64,000 nucleotides of DNA. Origin: Cryptomeria japonica. Taxonomy: Eukaryota > Streptophyta > Pinopsida > Cupressales > Cupressaceae. Location: the NCBI RefSeq assembly GCF_030272615.1, contig NC_081410.1, positions 141,259,349-141,323,348 on the forward strand, in the 5' to 3' direction. The translations under genes were made by a program, and so were the position numbers. Positions 32,702-43,666 of this stretch are shown piece after piece (the stretch's first letter is position 1; every line of letters begins with the position of its first letter). Under the pieces are notes generated by a model. That model was not told where the DNA came from. It did not search any database and worked only from the letters and a program-made list of their open reading frames with translations.

Positions 32702-33340
32702 GAGAATATCTACATTATGGGGCTATTTAAAGACCTTTCAGGCCTCCATGAAAGCTCGAGAAAGATTCCCTAAGGAGATTGTAGAGAAGTATGAGAAAAC
32801 AATTTGTTTCATAGTTGATAAAGATCACTGCCATATGGAAGCAGTTGACCCATGGGGTATGAAGTTGATTCTGTTATGCTTGAAGCATATGCTCAACATG
32901 TATTGAGACAACCAGTAGATCCTAAGGAAGAAAGATTTGGTACCTTTAAGGAGAAGGAATTAAGCCTACACACGCAATTCACTGATGTCGGAAGAAAGAG
33001 AAAGGAAGTGAAGGTTGTTACAGAACATATGGGACTAACAAAGGAGGCTATATAGAGGACAAGAGCTCTAAATATACTAAAAGAAGAGGATGTAATCAAG
33101 CCATAGCCCAAACCAGCAAACCCTCCTAAGAAATCCAAGGAAAAGCCTCGCAAGTCTGCACCTCTCTGAAGTGAAGAAATCGGTACCTCCACCTAAGCCC
33201 AAGCTAGGAGTAACAACTAGTGGAGTTAAGAAGAGGAAAAAAGAGAAGCCTTCAAGGTGGTATGTTGCAGCTAAGGAGGAGACAGAGTCGAATGAAGAAG
33301 TCCAGAAAGTTAAGAAGACTGCTACTTATGCTTGAGTAGC
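32702..33340 (+). pseudogene. G cargo gene, part 3
   Basis: It resumes homology to H directly after F: IVEKYEKTICFIVDKD versus IVEKYSTNICFMVNKD, and MEAVDPWGMK versus MEAVTP. A frameshift near 32865 then gives LEAYAQHVLRQPVDPKEERF, matching LDAYAKMLIDAPIDEVEN of H. The part after 33056 is basic and Lys/Pro-rich, as in H around 42900-43050. Confidence 0.72.
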
Positions 33341-35082
33341 CAGAAAACCATCCAATGATGCTCCACCCTCCAAGAAGACAAAGACTCAAGGAGAGCCATT
33401 CGGAAAGCCTAGAGGGAGAAAGAAGTAGAAATCTCAGATAGATGAAGCTTTGGATTCTAGTAAGGTTGAGTTCATCCCTCCTAAATCCTTAGAATACATA
33501 AAGAATGAAATTATTAAGGATGAAAATTTGAATAATCTTGCCATATATTATGAGAATGTGGATGATAAGGAGCGGAGAGAAATTGAGGAAGCAGTTGTCT
33601 AATATATGAACAAATTCAGTAGAGCTTTAATTCAATTAGCATATAAGTTACCTAAAGAGCTGTATGATATTCTTGATATCAGGAGAAATAATGTCTGCCG
33701 AAAATATGAAGAAATGTAGGAATATTTATTGGTTAATACTTGTTCAGCTATCTTTAGGAATGAAGTTGAAAGATTATTAAAATTGGCAAAAGAAAATTTC
33801 AGAAGCAAAAGAGGGGTCAACAGAATAATGCTCAGTAAAATTGATAAAGTTGTAAAACAAACTAAGAAAATAATAAGTCTTTTTGTTAGAGCAAAGATAT
33901 GAAGTGAATCAGATAGAGGATGTCACCCAGCCAGTAAAGCACACTCCTGAAGACACTTCCTTTTTGAAAGTAACTACAGAAGTCTCTAGTGGTCAGGAGG
34001 ATTAGCCATCTATTTCTTCAGTTGTGCAAGAAGCAGCACAAGATGCACCTTTTAAGAATATAATAGCAGACATCTCCGGTGAATCTACTCAAGACCCTCT
34101 TGAGATAGAAGTAATTGCAGAGATGATAGCAGAGGATATTGCAAAAGTTGAAAAGAGTGTGAGTGCAAAGGAGAAGGGTGATGAGCCAACAGAGAAACCT
34201 CTGGTAACCATGACTACAGTCAATATCACTAACAAAGGTAAGAAGATTGATGTAGATGATGATTTTTCTCATGGTGTGGTTGATTTAAGCACTCTTTCCC
34301 CTCTTCAAGCATTGAAACTTGCCACCCATACTCAAATTAAGGCAAGTGAAGACCTGTTGAAATCTTAGTCCAAATATAAAGAGGTCATCTCTCTTGCAAC
34401 TAAGGTTTTGGAAAATATTTTACCAAGTTTCAGTCAGGATTCTGGTACTTCTCCCTCCGGGAAGCTTAAGAACTTGTTAAATGTTGTTAACAGTCATTTT
34501 GTATCTCTAGAGAAGGCTGCAGATGAATCTGTATAGAAAATATTTAATGAGATGAGATTGCGGAATAAATTGAAAGAAGTTGAGAGAGATAGGACGACCC
34601 TAAAGACAACAATGAAGAGTATGGAAGAGGCATTGGATGAAGGCGGGAAAATATTCAAATCATGTCTGGTTTTACCCAAATTTACTGCAGACATTGATTA
34701 GCAAATAGGATATTTTGAGGGTAAGTTAGTTGGTGTGGGTCAATATTTTTCACCTCAATCGGTCTTTCCAAGTTCACTTGAAGCACAAAATTTGGATTAT
34801 ATTGGTAAAATAAAGAGTTTGAATCAATACAAGGAGAAAATTTTGAGCAGAGTGGGAGATCTGAGAAGTTTGATAACTCCTCAGATGGATACCTTGTTGG
34901 GAGCACAACAGGATGCAATAAGTGCCTTAGGTAAATCGGTGCCATCTGATCTTCAAATTCTTGACATTCATTCATTCATATACAGTTCCCTAATAAGTGT
35001 TTTGGAGTGTTTCCTGAGAGGATGGAACGAGTATCTGAAATCCTTAAAGGTGACTTACTCTGACATCTTCAAGTTCATGTAA
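33341..35082 (+). pseudogene. G cargo gene, part 4 (acidic middle and coiled-coil C-terminus)
   Basis: YYENVDDKERREIEEAVV aligns with YYDHLEEDEQREVEEAIL of H, followed by KLPKELYDILDIRR versus QIPAELNNMLDARR. Several stops follow. The last stretch, 34735-35082, has GDLRSLITPQMDTL and WNEYLKSLKVTYSDIFKF, matching the end of the H protein (ARSLRGLVSPWLDSL; WDTYVELLEKAYLEILKF). Heptad-like charged segments indicate a coiled coil. Function unknown. Confidence 0.72.
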
Positions 35083-35283
35083 ACAATTGCATTCATTCAT
35101 TCTTTTATACATAATTTTTGGTGGATTCCCACCCTTTTCCAATGATGTCAACGGGGGGAAGAGAGAGTAGTGAAAAATGGAGTAAGCAGTTCAACGAGAG
35201 TCAGTCAGATTTTTGGTGTTTTGCAAATTTTGGGATACTTATCACTTTTCACCTGTGTTGCCATCAATGCCAAATGGGGAGAT
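35083..35283 (+). other. G: 3' untranslated region and PPT
   Basis: The PPT is CCAAATGGGGAGAT, just before the LTR at 35284. A second tract, TGATGTCAACGGGGGGAAGA, lies at about 35143-35162. This places the cargo gene immediately upstream of a genuine retrotransposon 3' end, in sense. Confidence 0.8.
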
Positions 35284-36431
35284 TGTTGGCATTTGATGTT
35301 CCGATGAAGATTGGTGTTTCCCGATGCTTATAGATTCTTAGGAGTTTTCATTGATGGCAACTCAGCCTACTAATCTGATCTGGTATGAACTTTTGGCTAA
35401 CTGGATGTCTTGGATAAAGTATCTCTGGATTAAGGTTTTTTAGTGCAGCTCAATATATAGTTTTGTGATTTCTGGTGAAGTAGGTTCTGATTTTGGTGAT
35501 TAGTGATTAGTTGGTTGGGTATATGGAGAAAATTATCATGGCAATCCACCCTTTGGTGTTAATTCTTATACTTGATTAAAGTTCTGGTATCCGGTAGAGC
35601 AACAAAACAGAGTATTCTTAATGTTTGGTGGTGTATCGTGTGTCTAGATTCTTTAAGTTCATTCTAGTGATTGGAAATGTGTTTGGAGAGATATGTGAGA
35701 CCTACGGGAAGTGTGTGATCTTGTATTTTGGGTCTAAAATATGGTTCGGTAATAGATCTAAGACAACTTGCAGCTACACATTTCATTGTTTTTATATTTT
35801 TTGAAGCCGACTTGTGGGAGATTAATTTTGCTAGTCTGAATATATATGATTGATTTGGATTATGCATTTGGGGTGATATATGGTGTTATAGACTCTTTTG
35901 AAGTGATTGAGTGGAGTTTCACGTGTGCATCTTGATCTTGGTTGATCCTGTAAATAGTTGCAGAGAAGAACAGAGCAGATAAGCAGATCAATTGCAATGG
36001 ATCATTTTGCACTTAACCGGAACTAATTTTTGGCATAATCATATGCTATTTTCCAATTTCCTACTTATTGTAATCAGTTTGTAATCTCTTGTAAGGTAGT
36101 GAGCCTTCCTTCGGGGTTGTTGCCCTATTTTTGTAACTTGAGAAGTGAGCTCTAGGTAGTGTGCCTGAATGCAAGTGCATTACCCCTATGTAATATTGTT
36201 TTGTTACTGGCCATAGTGGAATAATATTTTTAGTTCAAATCCCACCGTGGTTTTCTCTTTTGGGTTTCTATGTAAAAATCTTGGTGTTATGGTTGCATGG
36301 CTATTTGTCTTTTGTTGTTGCACTTTACTTTCTTTCTTATGCATCCGGTAGTTGAAGAATAAGCATAACAAGTTTGAAATTAGCAGAACACTGATTCACC
36401 CCCCACCTCTCAGTGTTCATTAATTCCAACA
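35284..36431 (+). repeat. G 3' LTR (1148 bp)
   Basis: It starts TGTTGGCATTTGATG after the PPT and ends ATTCCAACA. The CCCACCGTGGTTTTC module is at about 36240-36262 and the CACTGATTCACC/C-run near its end. It is clearly different in sequence from the LTRs of H. No matching 5' LTR of G was found. Confidence 0.86.
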
Positions 36432-37699
36432 AGACTTGTGTGAATAATATTATAATTGATGTCAAACCAGTCACCTGATTCTATACCAAATAGTGTATGC
36501 AGGCCCAGATATAAATTCAGACATTTTGGATGTTATGGATGTTAGATGGATATAGTTATGCAAGGATTGTATGCGGTCAATATGTATGTGCAATTCAGGT
36601 GTTTCATTTTTTGCTTAGAAGTTATCATGCAACATGGACAACTTTGGGTGATGACCTTTTGAGGTCCCATTGAGTTCCCATTGACCCCAGTATCTTAGTG
36701 TTAGGAATTCTTGTTGATCCATGTATCAGCTATGTATCCCAGAGTTTTTTTTTATGTCTATCAGAAGTATCTCTTCGAGTTTTGTGATTGTGGTTTCCTT
36801 GGTATGTGTGGAGTCTACATTTTGGAGATATTAAGCTTAATCTTGTGATGATAGGTCTGTTCTCTTGGGTCTAGATGACCCTTGCCCTTTTTTTGGTAAT
36901 CTCGACATATGCATTAGTAATTGAAAGTGTGTAAAGGAATTATGTAGAGGTATTATGGAGGCTCACATGAGCTTATTGATAATGTGTTGGGCTTGGCCGA
37001 CACACTATTCTCTAATTTTATCCTCTGGTATATATACATATACATGGGTGATGAATGAAAAAGGCATCGATCAAGAGAGAGTGTGTGTGATGTGCGGAAG
37101 ATAGTTGGTAGCAAAAGAAGTATTGTATGTGAGAGTTGCAGAAAATGAAGATAATCAGTGTCATAGTAGTGCAGTAGGCCTTTAACAGACTTGTTGCACA
37201 ATAGTGGTGCAAAGATCCCTAACTAGATCTTCTGTAAAATCTGATATTTGTAATTTGAGCTTAAACTTGGAACTGATATCATGCATTCAGAGATGCAAAC
37301 CTTCTCAATTCAACCTTTTTAATTGCAGTGAGCATTCCAGTAGTTAGCCATTTTATTTTTGTATCTGCAATGAGCAATCTGATAGTGAGCCATTTTTGTA
37401 ATCTAGTAGTGAGCCACCTGTTTGTAAACACAACTATAACTAGTTATATTTTCCTGAGAGTTAACAATCTCCGTGGTTTTTCCCATTCTCTGTGGTTTTT
37501 CCCATTTGGGTTTTCCACGTACAAATTATGGTGTTTATCTTGTGGTTATGTTCTTCTTAATTATTTTACTTCAGTTAAGTCTATTTGATATTTTGAGGAT
37601 AGCTTCAATTGGTAAAAATTTTATTGTTTTACATAAGTGGGAATATTGATTCACCCCCCCCCCCCTCTTAGTATTTCGGTTCTTTCAACCTAATCAACA
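36432..37699 (+). repeat. I: 5' LTR (left part) of a further plus-strand copia
   Basis: The right end CCTAATCAACA is followed by TTGGTATCAGATC, a primer site, so this is the 3' edge of a 5' LTR. A TATA-like TATATATACATATAC lies at about 37029. The CCGTGGTTTTTCCCAT phrase is duplicated at 37470-37510. The left edge is not defined: it touches the end of G at 36431, so G may have been inserted into this LTR. No gag-pol of I follows, because J begins 53 bp later. Confidence 0.7.
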
Positions 37700-37752
37700 T
37701 TTGGTATCAGATCTTTGGTCCCTTGCTTGCAAAGATTAACCGCTTGAGTGAG

Positions 37753-38183
37753 TGTTGGCAACAAGGCAAAAAAATGAGAAGGGGGGTGACTCAGTTTTCT
37801 CAAAACTTTACTTCACTTAAACACAATTTTAGATCTGATAAATAACAGTGAAATCATAAACCAACACCACATCAATAGCACACGTAACACCAAGATTTTT
37901 GACGTGCAAAACCCAATTAAGGGAAAAACCACAGTGGGAATCTACCCACAATATGATGATATCCTATTAGAAGTATATGAAATATTAAAATGGGCAATGC
38001 ACATGCATTTAAGCACACTGCCTAGAGCTCACTGCTCAAAACACAACAACAACAACAAGGGCAACAACCTTGGGGAAGACTCATTGTCTTACAAAAAGAT
38101 TCAGATTACATCGAGAAGATCATGAACTAATAGAATAACATCTCCTCATTCCTAGTTACAGTTCTGGTTAGGCTCATATATTG
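37753..38183 (-). repeat. J: LTR fragment, minus orientation
   Basis: It begins TGTTGGCAACAAGG and then shows GAGAAGGGGGGTGACTCAG and AAAAACCACAGTGGGAA, the reverse of the shared LTR module. From about 38138 it parallels the F LTR (ATAACATCTCC, GTTCTGGTTA). It stops at about 38183 where K starts, so it is truncated. Confidence 0.72.
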
Positions 38184-38749
38184 TGTTGTGAGGTATTCAC
38201 ACATCGCCCCATTGCAAATGAGGACCCCCACTTTTTTCTTGCTTTCTAGGTAGTGTCTGATGTCCTTAGCCATTAGCCTTTGCATTTGAAGAGGAATCTA
38301 AGGTCAAGAGGCCAAGAGTCTGGTGAATATCCTTGTGTGAAATGTGAAGTAAGTAAGTTTGTAAAGTCTGGATATCATGCTATTCAATCAGGGGCTCAAA
38401 TAAAGAGTTTAAGAGTTTGCTAATTACAGAGTCCAAGAGTTCAAGGGTAAACTCCAATCACTTTAATTATCCTCAGTTGAAGTTGTTTCCAAGAGGCCTC
38501 ATCTCACAATATTTTTTTTTTAAAATGAACCAATGTGAGTAATTTTAGATTTCAACTCACCTCATCCTCCAAGCCTCAAAACCACACTTCACATTTAGTG
38601 GTAGATGAGAAAATTTTCCCTTGACTGCATTATTTGAGAATAGGTGTAAATATGAGTTTGAACGTTTGAGCGAGATAGTTTAAGAATTGATTTCATATGC
38701 AATGAAATGATTGAAAGGCTCATTTTCAATCTACTTCATCTCCAAGTTT

Positions 38750-39110
38750 TCTAGAGGTTTGAACTTCATGATATCATTTTCAAGGGAACTTCATGAGTTG
38801 AGTTTTTGGAGTGAACTTCATGAGTTAGGCTTTTGGAGCGAACTTCATGTTTAAGGAGATTAGAGTGAACTACACCTTCAAGCTTTCATGAGTGAAGTTG
38901 GGAATAAAGGAATGACGTAAATTTGAACACTTAGTTCATGAGTTGCACTTTTTAAGAGAACTTCATGAGTTTCACTTTTGAAGCGAACTTCATGAGTTGC
39001 ACTTTTGGAGCGAACTTCATGAGTTGCACTTTTAGAGCGAACTTTAGGAGTTGGGGATTTGGAGTGAACCTTACCTTCAATCCTTCATGAATGAAATGGA
39101 ACCAGAGGAA
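38750..39110. repeat. 27-bp minisatellite, left half
   Basis: Units of about 27 bp contain GAGCGAACTTCATGAGTTG and CACTTTTG; the best-ordered copies are at 38960-39045. On the minus strand they translate as repeats of KVQLMKFAP, but that is a by-product of the 27-bp period, not evidence for a protein. The array continues at about 45985 after insertion H. Confidence 0.85.
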
Positions 39111-39129
39111 TGAAGGAAATTTGAGAGCA

Positions 39130-39134
39130 CTTAT
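39130..39134. repeat. Target-site duplication of H, left copy (CTTAT)
   Basis: CTTAT precedes the TG of the H 5' LTR and recurs at 45955-45959 directly after the terminal CA of its 3' LTR. Confidence 0.93.
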
Positions 39135-40082
39135 TGTTGCCAATTGACACTCATTTGGTTGGTTTCACTATGTTGTCATTGATGGCAACATGGTATTGTG
39201 TTCCAGCTTCATTTTTTGGTTCTATGGTGTACCGGCAGGCACTTCATAGATACTTCACCGACAATAGCACCGATAGGGCAGAAGGATTTCTTTGTCTACC
39301 AGTATTGCAGGCCGACATGGTTTAGTAAAGGTTATCGGTATTGGAGGCTGACTTATCTTGGACCCAAAACCGACAAATTGATTTTAATATTTATACATTT
39401 ATGTTATCTATCTGACATATTATTTTATATTGTATATATCTTTGTAAGCCGACACAAGGCATGTAAATTTTGTATAGGGTATATAGGTCAGTTTGATAGA
39501 TCATTTTTGAGATATGTGAGACATAGATAGAGATATGGTTAAAAATTTGCGAATGTAATATGATGCAAAATATATCAGAGAGATCTTGCATGTGAGGAAA
39601 TTCGTGTAAGGGTTATTCCGGTAAAGGGTTTAAGGCTTTAGACCGGAAGTGACAAAGCTTAAATCGGAACTATATTCTGGCATAGAAGATGTTATCTTAG
39701 TAGTTCTTACTTCTTTGGATTGTACTCTAGATATTTGTAGTCAGTGAGACTCCTTTTGTGATTGAGCAGTGTTCTCTAGGTTGTAAGCCTTACTGCAAGT
39801 GCAAGCCCCTCATATTTTGTAATATCTCTTCATATGGCCAGCAGATTGATATTGTGGGTCACAAATCCCACTGAGGTTTTTCCTCTTTGAGGTTTTCCAC
39901 GTATAAATCTATGTGTTATGGTTCTCATTTATGTGATTGGATTATTAGTTGCTTTACTTCTTTTAATTTTGCATATATTGGTATACCGGTTGGTGTATGC
40001 ATGTTTTAATAAGGTTAAAACTTATCATTCTGGTATAACACTTATTCAACCCCCGTCCTCTCAGTGTTATTGGCTTCCAACA
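39135..40082 (+). repeat. H 5' LTR (948 bp)
   Basis: It starts TGTTGCCAATTGACAC and ends GGCTTCCAACA. The CCCACTGAGGTTTTTCC module is at about 39868-39890. The matching copy is 44999-45954, differing at scattered bases and a short indel around ACATCGACACTG. Confidence 0.92.
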
Positions 40083-40100
40083 ATTGGTATTAGGGCCTTG
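40083..40100 (+). other. H primer-binding site
   Basis: ATTGGTATTAGGGCC follows the LTR. It resembles the initiator tRNA-Met site ATTGGTATCAGAGCC with changes. Confidence 0.75.
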
Positions 40101-40132
40101 TGCCTCGGAGGAAGATCCTGAAACCAGAATCC

Positions 40133-40801
40133 ATGGATATGGCTTTGGAAAAGAAACTTGAGATGGCACTTGAAGATTATGATGTTGAAAGATTGAAAAA
40201 CTTAAAGCTACAAGATGAATTGAATTCTTCTAAGGAATTCATTCTTGTCCTACAAGAGAGGCTATCATCTGTTCAAGCTAGGAGGAAGGAACTTTTGCAA
40301 AGTCAAGATGATGAAGAGAAAGATGCACTTAAGGAACAATGTCAGAAATTGAGTTAGGACAATATGGTTATGAAAAATGAAATGTGAGTTATAACTATGA
40401 GGATGTATAAGGAGATTGAGGATAGAAAGAAGAAGGAAGAAAATCTTGTTGTATCCCTGAAGAACAAATTTGAAGAATGTGGTAGGTTGGTTCATGAAAA
40501 TGATATGTTAAGAACTAATTTGCTACAACCTCATAGTAATGAACAAGAGCTTGAGAGACAAATGATAATTTTGAGAGAAGATTTAACTACTGCAAGTGAG
40601 TATAAAAAACAATTCAATATTAGCTCAGCACAGCTTGATGAGTTATTGAAGAGACAGAGGAAGATTGGAGATTCCAATGGACTTGGATTTGAGCAAGGAC
40701 AAAGTTCTGGTACTGCTAATGAAGATAAAAAACATAAGGTATTGGTAAGGCAATTCAATGGTAGATTTTTTTGTTTGCAATTGATTTGGTCACATGGCTA
40801 G
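40133..40801 (+). pseudogene. H: gag, N-terminal coiled-coil part
   Basis: Read from ATG 40133 (MDMALEKKLEMALEDYDVERL) the frame is one charged helical protein with long heptad-like stretches. It is interrupted in frame by TAG at 40355 and TGA at 40385, and it resumes through ERQMIILREDLTTASEYKKQ. It ends at 40801, where a frameshift passes into the knuckle region. The usual copia gag LDGTNY domain is not visible; it may lie upstream in degraded form or be deleted. Confidence 0.7.
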
Positions 40802-41240
40802 GCAATGTAGAAATAGAGAAAATCAAAACCCTGATTCTGCTCTTGGTAAATGTTCTAAATGCAATAAGTTTGGTCATAAGACAAAAGATTGCAGAATGAA
40901 TGTTAAATGCTATGCTTGTGGAAAATTTGGACATATGGCTAATCAATGCAGGTCAAGCAATTTCACTGATTTTAGCAAATCAATTCAAAGGAACAATGTT
41001 ACATGTTTTGCATGTAATGAGGTTGGACATATTGCTAAGTTCTATAGAAGTAGAAATCCATCGGTTGGTAATGGAGGATCTAATGAGAAAGGAAAAGAGA
41101 AGGTTAGTGAAATCCGGCAAAATCATACTCAGAGATGGGTTAGAAAGACTAAAGAACAATCATCAGATGGGAATGTCCTGCTTACTTATCCAATAGAAGA
41201 AGTTGCTCCTGCACCGGCAGAGAGTTCATCCGGTAACTGA
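40758..41240 (+). pseudogene. H: gag nucleocapsid with several CCHC knuckles
   Basis: Two intact knuckles, CSKCNKFGHKTKDC and CYACGKFGHMANQC, are followed by CFACNEVGHIAKFY, whose last cysteine has become tyrosine. A fourth one upstream (FGHMARQC, about 40783-40812) is split by the frameshift and a stop. This nucleic-acid-binding array is longer than the single knuckle of the other copia Gag proteins here. The open frame ends at a TGA at 41238-41240 with a proline-rich tail. Confidence 0.8.
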
Positions 41241-41603
41241 GGCAGATGCCTTAGGGGTAGGCAAAATTTTTATGAAGATGCTGCATATGCCCTGGGAAGA
41301 GATTCTAGAAGATGTTCCAGATATTGGATATGATTATCCAGCATGGATATGTTCCAAGCAAGATTTGGCATCTTTCACCAGCGGTCATTTATGTCAATAA
41401 AAGATTAGGGTTTTTCTCAAAGGATAAAAAGGTTGAATACACTTCATTGTTAATCACCTTTCATTCAAAGCGATTCAGAGCAACTAAGTGCGATCAAAGG
41501 CAATACAAAGCAATCAGATTTCTTCTTGAGCGATCTCACCAACGTCTAGAAGAATTTATTGGACGTTTTCACCGAGAGAAATCAAAAGGTATTTATCTTT
41601 AAC
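41241..41603 (+). other. H: gap between gag and cargo gene
   Basis: About 360 bases without convincing coding. Phrases such as ATTAGGGTTTTTCTC and the run up to ATG 41604 look like a plant transcript leader. Protease, which should follow gag in copia, is absent. Confidence 0.55.
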
Positions 41604-42437
41604 ATGGAAGCGGGATCATCATCTATTCTTATATTTTTTTCAAATCTGATTGTGGTAGAGGTCAAGGACCGGCCTTATCCACATGTGGCTACCCTAGAAG
41701 ATTCAGTTGGAGCATTGTCTCATGTTCTAGAGGGAGTCATCTATATAGAGGATGTTAGAGAATATATTCACTGTCACATCGAGGACTTGAGAACTTTAGA
41801 AATTAAGGGCATGTATATGAGTGAACTGATGGCTGAATTTGGAAAGATCAAATTGGCATACAAACATATTGAAGACCTAGGGTTTACAGACATTCTAGAT
41901 ATTCCAGAATTTGAGGATGAGATAATCAGATATGTTCTGAGCAGAGTACATGGGGAATTCATATGGCTAAACGGACCTTACAAGATTACTAAGGAATCCA
42001 TCCGGGCAATCACTAGTTTACCATCGGTTGGGCAACATCAAGACAAGAAGGTTTCAAATGATTTCGTGAGGAAGATCACCGATGAAACATATGACAAAAT
42101 ATCCATGAAAGTGAGCACTATCACCAACACAAACATCAAATTTGGTAGCATGGTCATCGAGTATAAGGTAACTCAGTCAAATCGACTGAATTTTGTTTCT
42201 AGCTCATGCATTTTGGCTGCATACAAAATGATGAGAGAAAATGTAAAATTAGATCTATGCAGTTGGATGCTTGATGAGTTGTTAATAAATCTACGGAAGA
42301 TTAAGGGTGAAAAGAAGCGTACATTCTGGTATGGCATCTTGATAGTTTACCTGATGTTATATTTCATGAATGATACACCTAGTTTTGGCAAAAGGCAATG
42401 GGCATTTGACATCTCAGTAGGAAGACAATTGAAATAG
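41604..42437 (+). CDS. H cargo gene, N-terminal open frame (278 codons, unknown function)
   Basis: MEAGSSSILIF starts an uninterrupted frame to TAG 42435-42437. A non-ATG extension upstream to 41559 exists, but the ATG matches the G copy. Segments shared with G: IEDVREYIHCHIEDL, VHGEFIWLNGPYKITKESIR, LLINLRKIKGEKKRTFWYG and LMLYFMNDTPSFGKRQWAFD. No gag, protease, RT or integrase motif is present and I cannot name a family. The phrase ITKESIRAITSLP is reminiscent of helical domains in plant transposon-derived proteins, a weak resemblance only. Homology to G continues past the stop to about 42615, so the original protein was longer. Confidence 0.72.
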   Translation: MEAGSSSILIFFSNLIVVEVKDRPYPHVATLEDSVGALSHVLEGVIYIEDVREYIHCHIEDLRTLEIKGMYMSELMAEFGKIKLAYKHIEDLGFTDILDIPEFEDEIIRYVLSRVHGEFIWLNGPYKITKESIRAITSLPSVGQHQDKKVSNDFVRKITDETYDKISMKVSTITNTNIKFGSMVIEYKVTQSNRLNFVSSSCILAAYKMMRENVKLDLCSWMLDELLINLRKIKGEKKRTFWYGILIVYLMLYFMNDTPSFGKRQWAFDISVGRQLK

Positions 42438-42781
42438 TCAATTGCTACTTTATGAAGTCAGAGAGATGATAAGGTATGGGGATATTTCAAAGCATTCCAT
42501 AAATCTATGAGGTCTAGGGTAAGGGTACCTGATCATATTGTAGAAAAATATTCAACCAACATATGCTTCATGGTAAACAAGGATGAGACACTCATGGAAG
42601 CAGTTACACCCTGAAAGATTTGGATGCATAGATTCTTGATGCCTATGCAAAAATGTTGATTGATGCACCAATAGATGAGGTAGAGAATCCCTATGGTAAT
42701 ACACAGTAGAAAACTCATGAGGTTGAAACAGAGTTCAACCGGAAGAAAAGAGAGAAGCGGGAAGGGAAAGCAAGCAAATTT
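42438..42781 (+). pseudogene. H cargo gene, degraded junction
   Basis: Homology with G continues here (VWGYFKAFHKSMRSR; IVEKYSTNICFMVNKD; MEAVTP), but stops follow at 42435, near 42468 and near 42613, and the frame changes near 42620. From there the frame of the downstream part is used (LDAYAKMLIDAPIDEVEN), with a TAG at 42707. A single ancestral protein joined 41604-42437 to 42782-44740. Confidence 0.7.
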
Positions 42782-43666
42782 GTGGAGAAGGTCTCAAAGG
42801 AAATTCAAGCATTAATTGATGTTGTCCTAGAGAAAGGAAGAAAGAGGAAGGATCTTGAAGTTCATATTGAGCCTGTTATTGCAAAATCAAAATCTGAGGA
42901 TGACACACCATTGGAATTTAAGAGGGTTGTTAGGAAGAAACCAGAGGAAAAAAAGGCAAAAGTTAAGAAGCAACCAGTTAGGAAGGTTACAATCAAAATA
43001 CCGACACAAAAGCAAGCACCTAAAGTTACACCTACAACTGCATCCAGTCCTGCAAAGACAATGAAGAAGAATGACACTGATTCTGGTAAGGTTGCATCTA
43101 AAACTTGTGTAGAATTAGTAGATGAAATCACTAAAGATGGCATGTTGAAGAATGTTCAATTTTACTATGATCACTTAGAAGAGGATGAACAAAGAGAGGT
43201 AGAGGAAGCAATCCTACTATACTTGGATATTTATAAGAAAGCCTTAATAGAAATAGAAAATCAAATACCAGCTGAATTGAATAATATGTTAGATGCTAGA
43301 AGACTATCAGCTATGCAAGAAGATGAACATATTAAAATTCAAGAGCTATTATCTATCTGTGTTACTATTTCTCTTGATGAAATGGATAAGACAATTGAGG
43401 TGGCAGACAAAAAACATTTCAATAGAAAACATAGGATAACTAGTTTGATGTTGGGAAGAGTAAATGAAATAATAAAGGAGACTCAAAAAGCATGGGTTAA
43501 ATTTCTTGGAGAAAATAGGGGATTCTTTACTTTACTAGAAACCAAGACAGACATTGTAGATACCCCAGTTGAAGGAAAAGGAAGGGGGATTATGGGCACT
43601 TCACCCTTAGCTTTGAAAAATATCAAGATAGTGGAAATTGAGCCCCTGGTAAATACAAATATATAG
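42782..43666 (+). pseudogene. H cargo gene, basic and acidic middle part
   Basis: The open frame has a Lys-rich start (KKPEEKKAKVKKQPVRKVTI), then VDEITKDGMLKNVQFYYDHL and REVEEAILLYLDIYKKAL, the best-conserved block with G. It ends at TAG 43664, after which the same frame stays open until another TAG at 43937. Start at 42782 is arbitrary; the frame extends back to the TAG at 42707. Confidence 0.72.

Larger units (their letters stand above)
38184..39134. other. K: host repeat, left part
   Basis: It begins TGTTGTGAGGTATTCACAC, which looks like an LTR start, and runs into a minisatellite. I see no coding domain. It is split by H (39135-45954) and L (46806-54297), with further parts at 45955-46805 and 54298-54665. 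It may be part of a gypsy-class element, but no pol is visible to prove that. Confidence 0.5.

Noticed and set aside
38952-39143. Repeat protein KVQLMKFAP on the minus strand
   Set aside because: A 27-bp DNA repeat necessarily gives a 9-residue repeat; no start context, and frames break within the array.
40794-41240. Host CNBP-type zinc-knuckle gene
   Set aside because: It lies between an LTR primer site and the cargo of H, is frameshifted to the upstream gag and ends like a truncated Gag.
41559-41603. Upstream extension of the H cargo frame before ATG 41604
   Set aside because: It has no ATG; the first ATG at 41604 aligns with the G copy start region.
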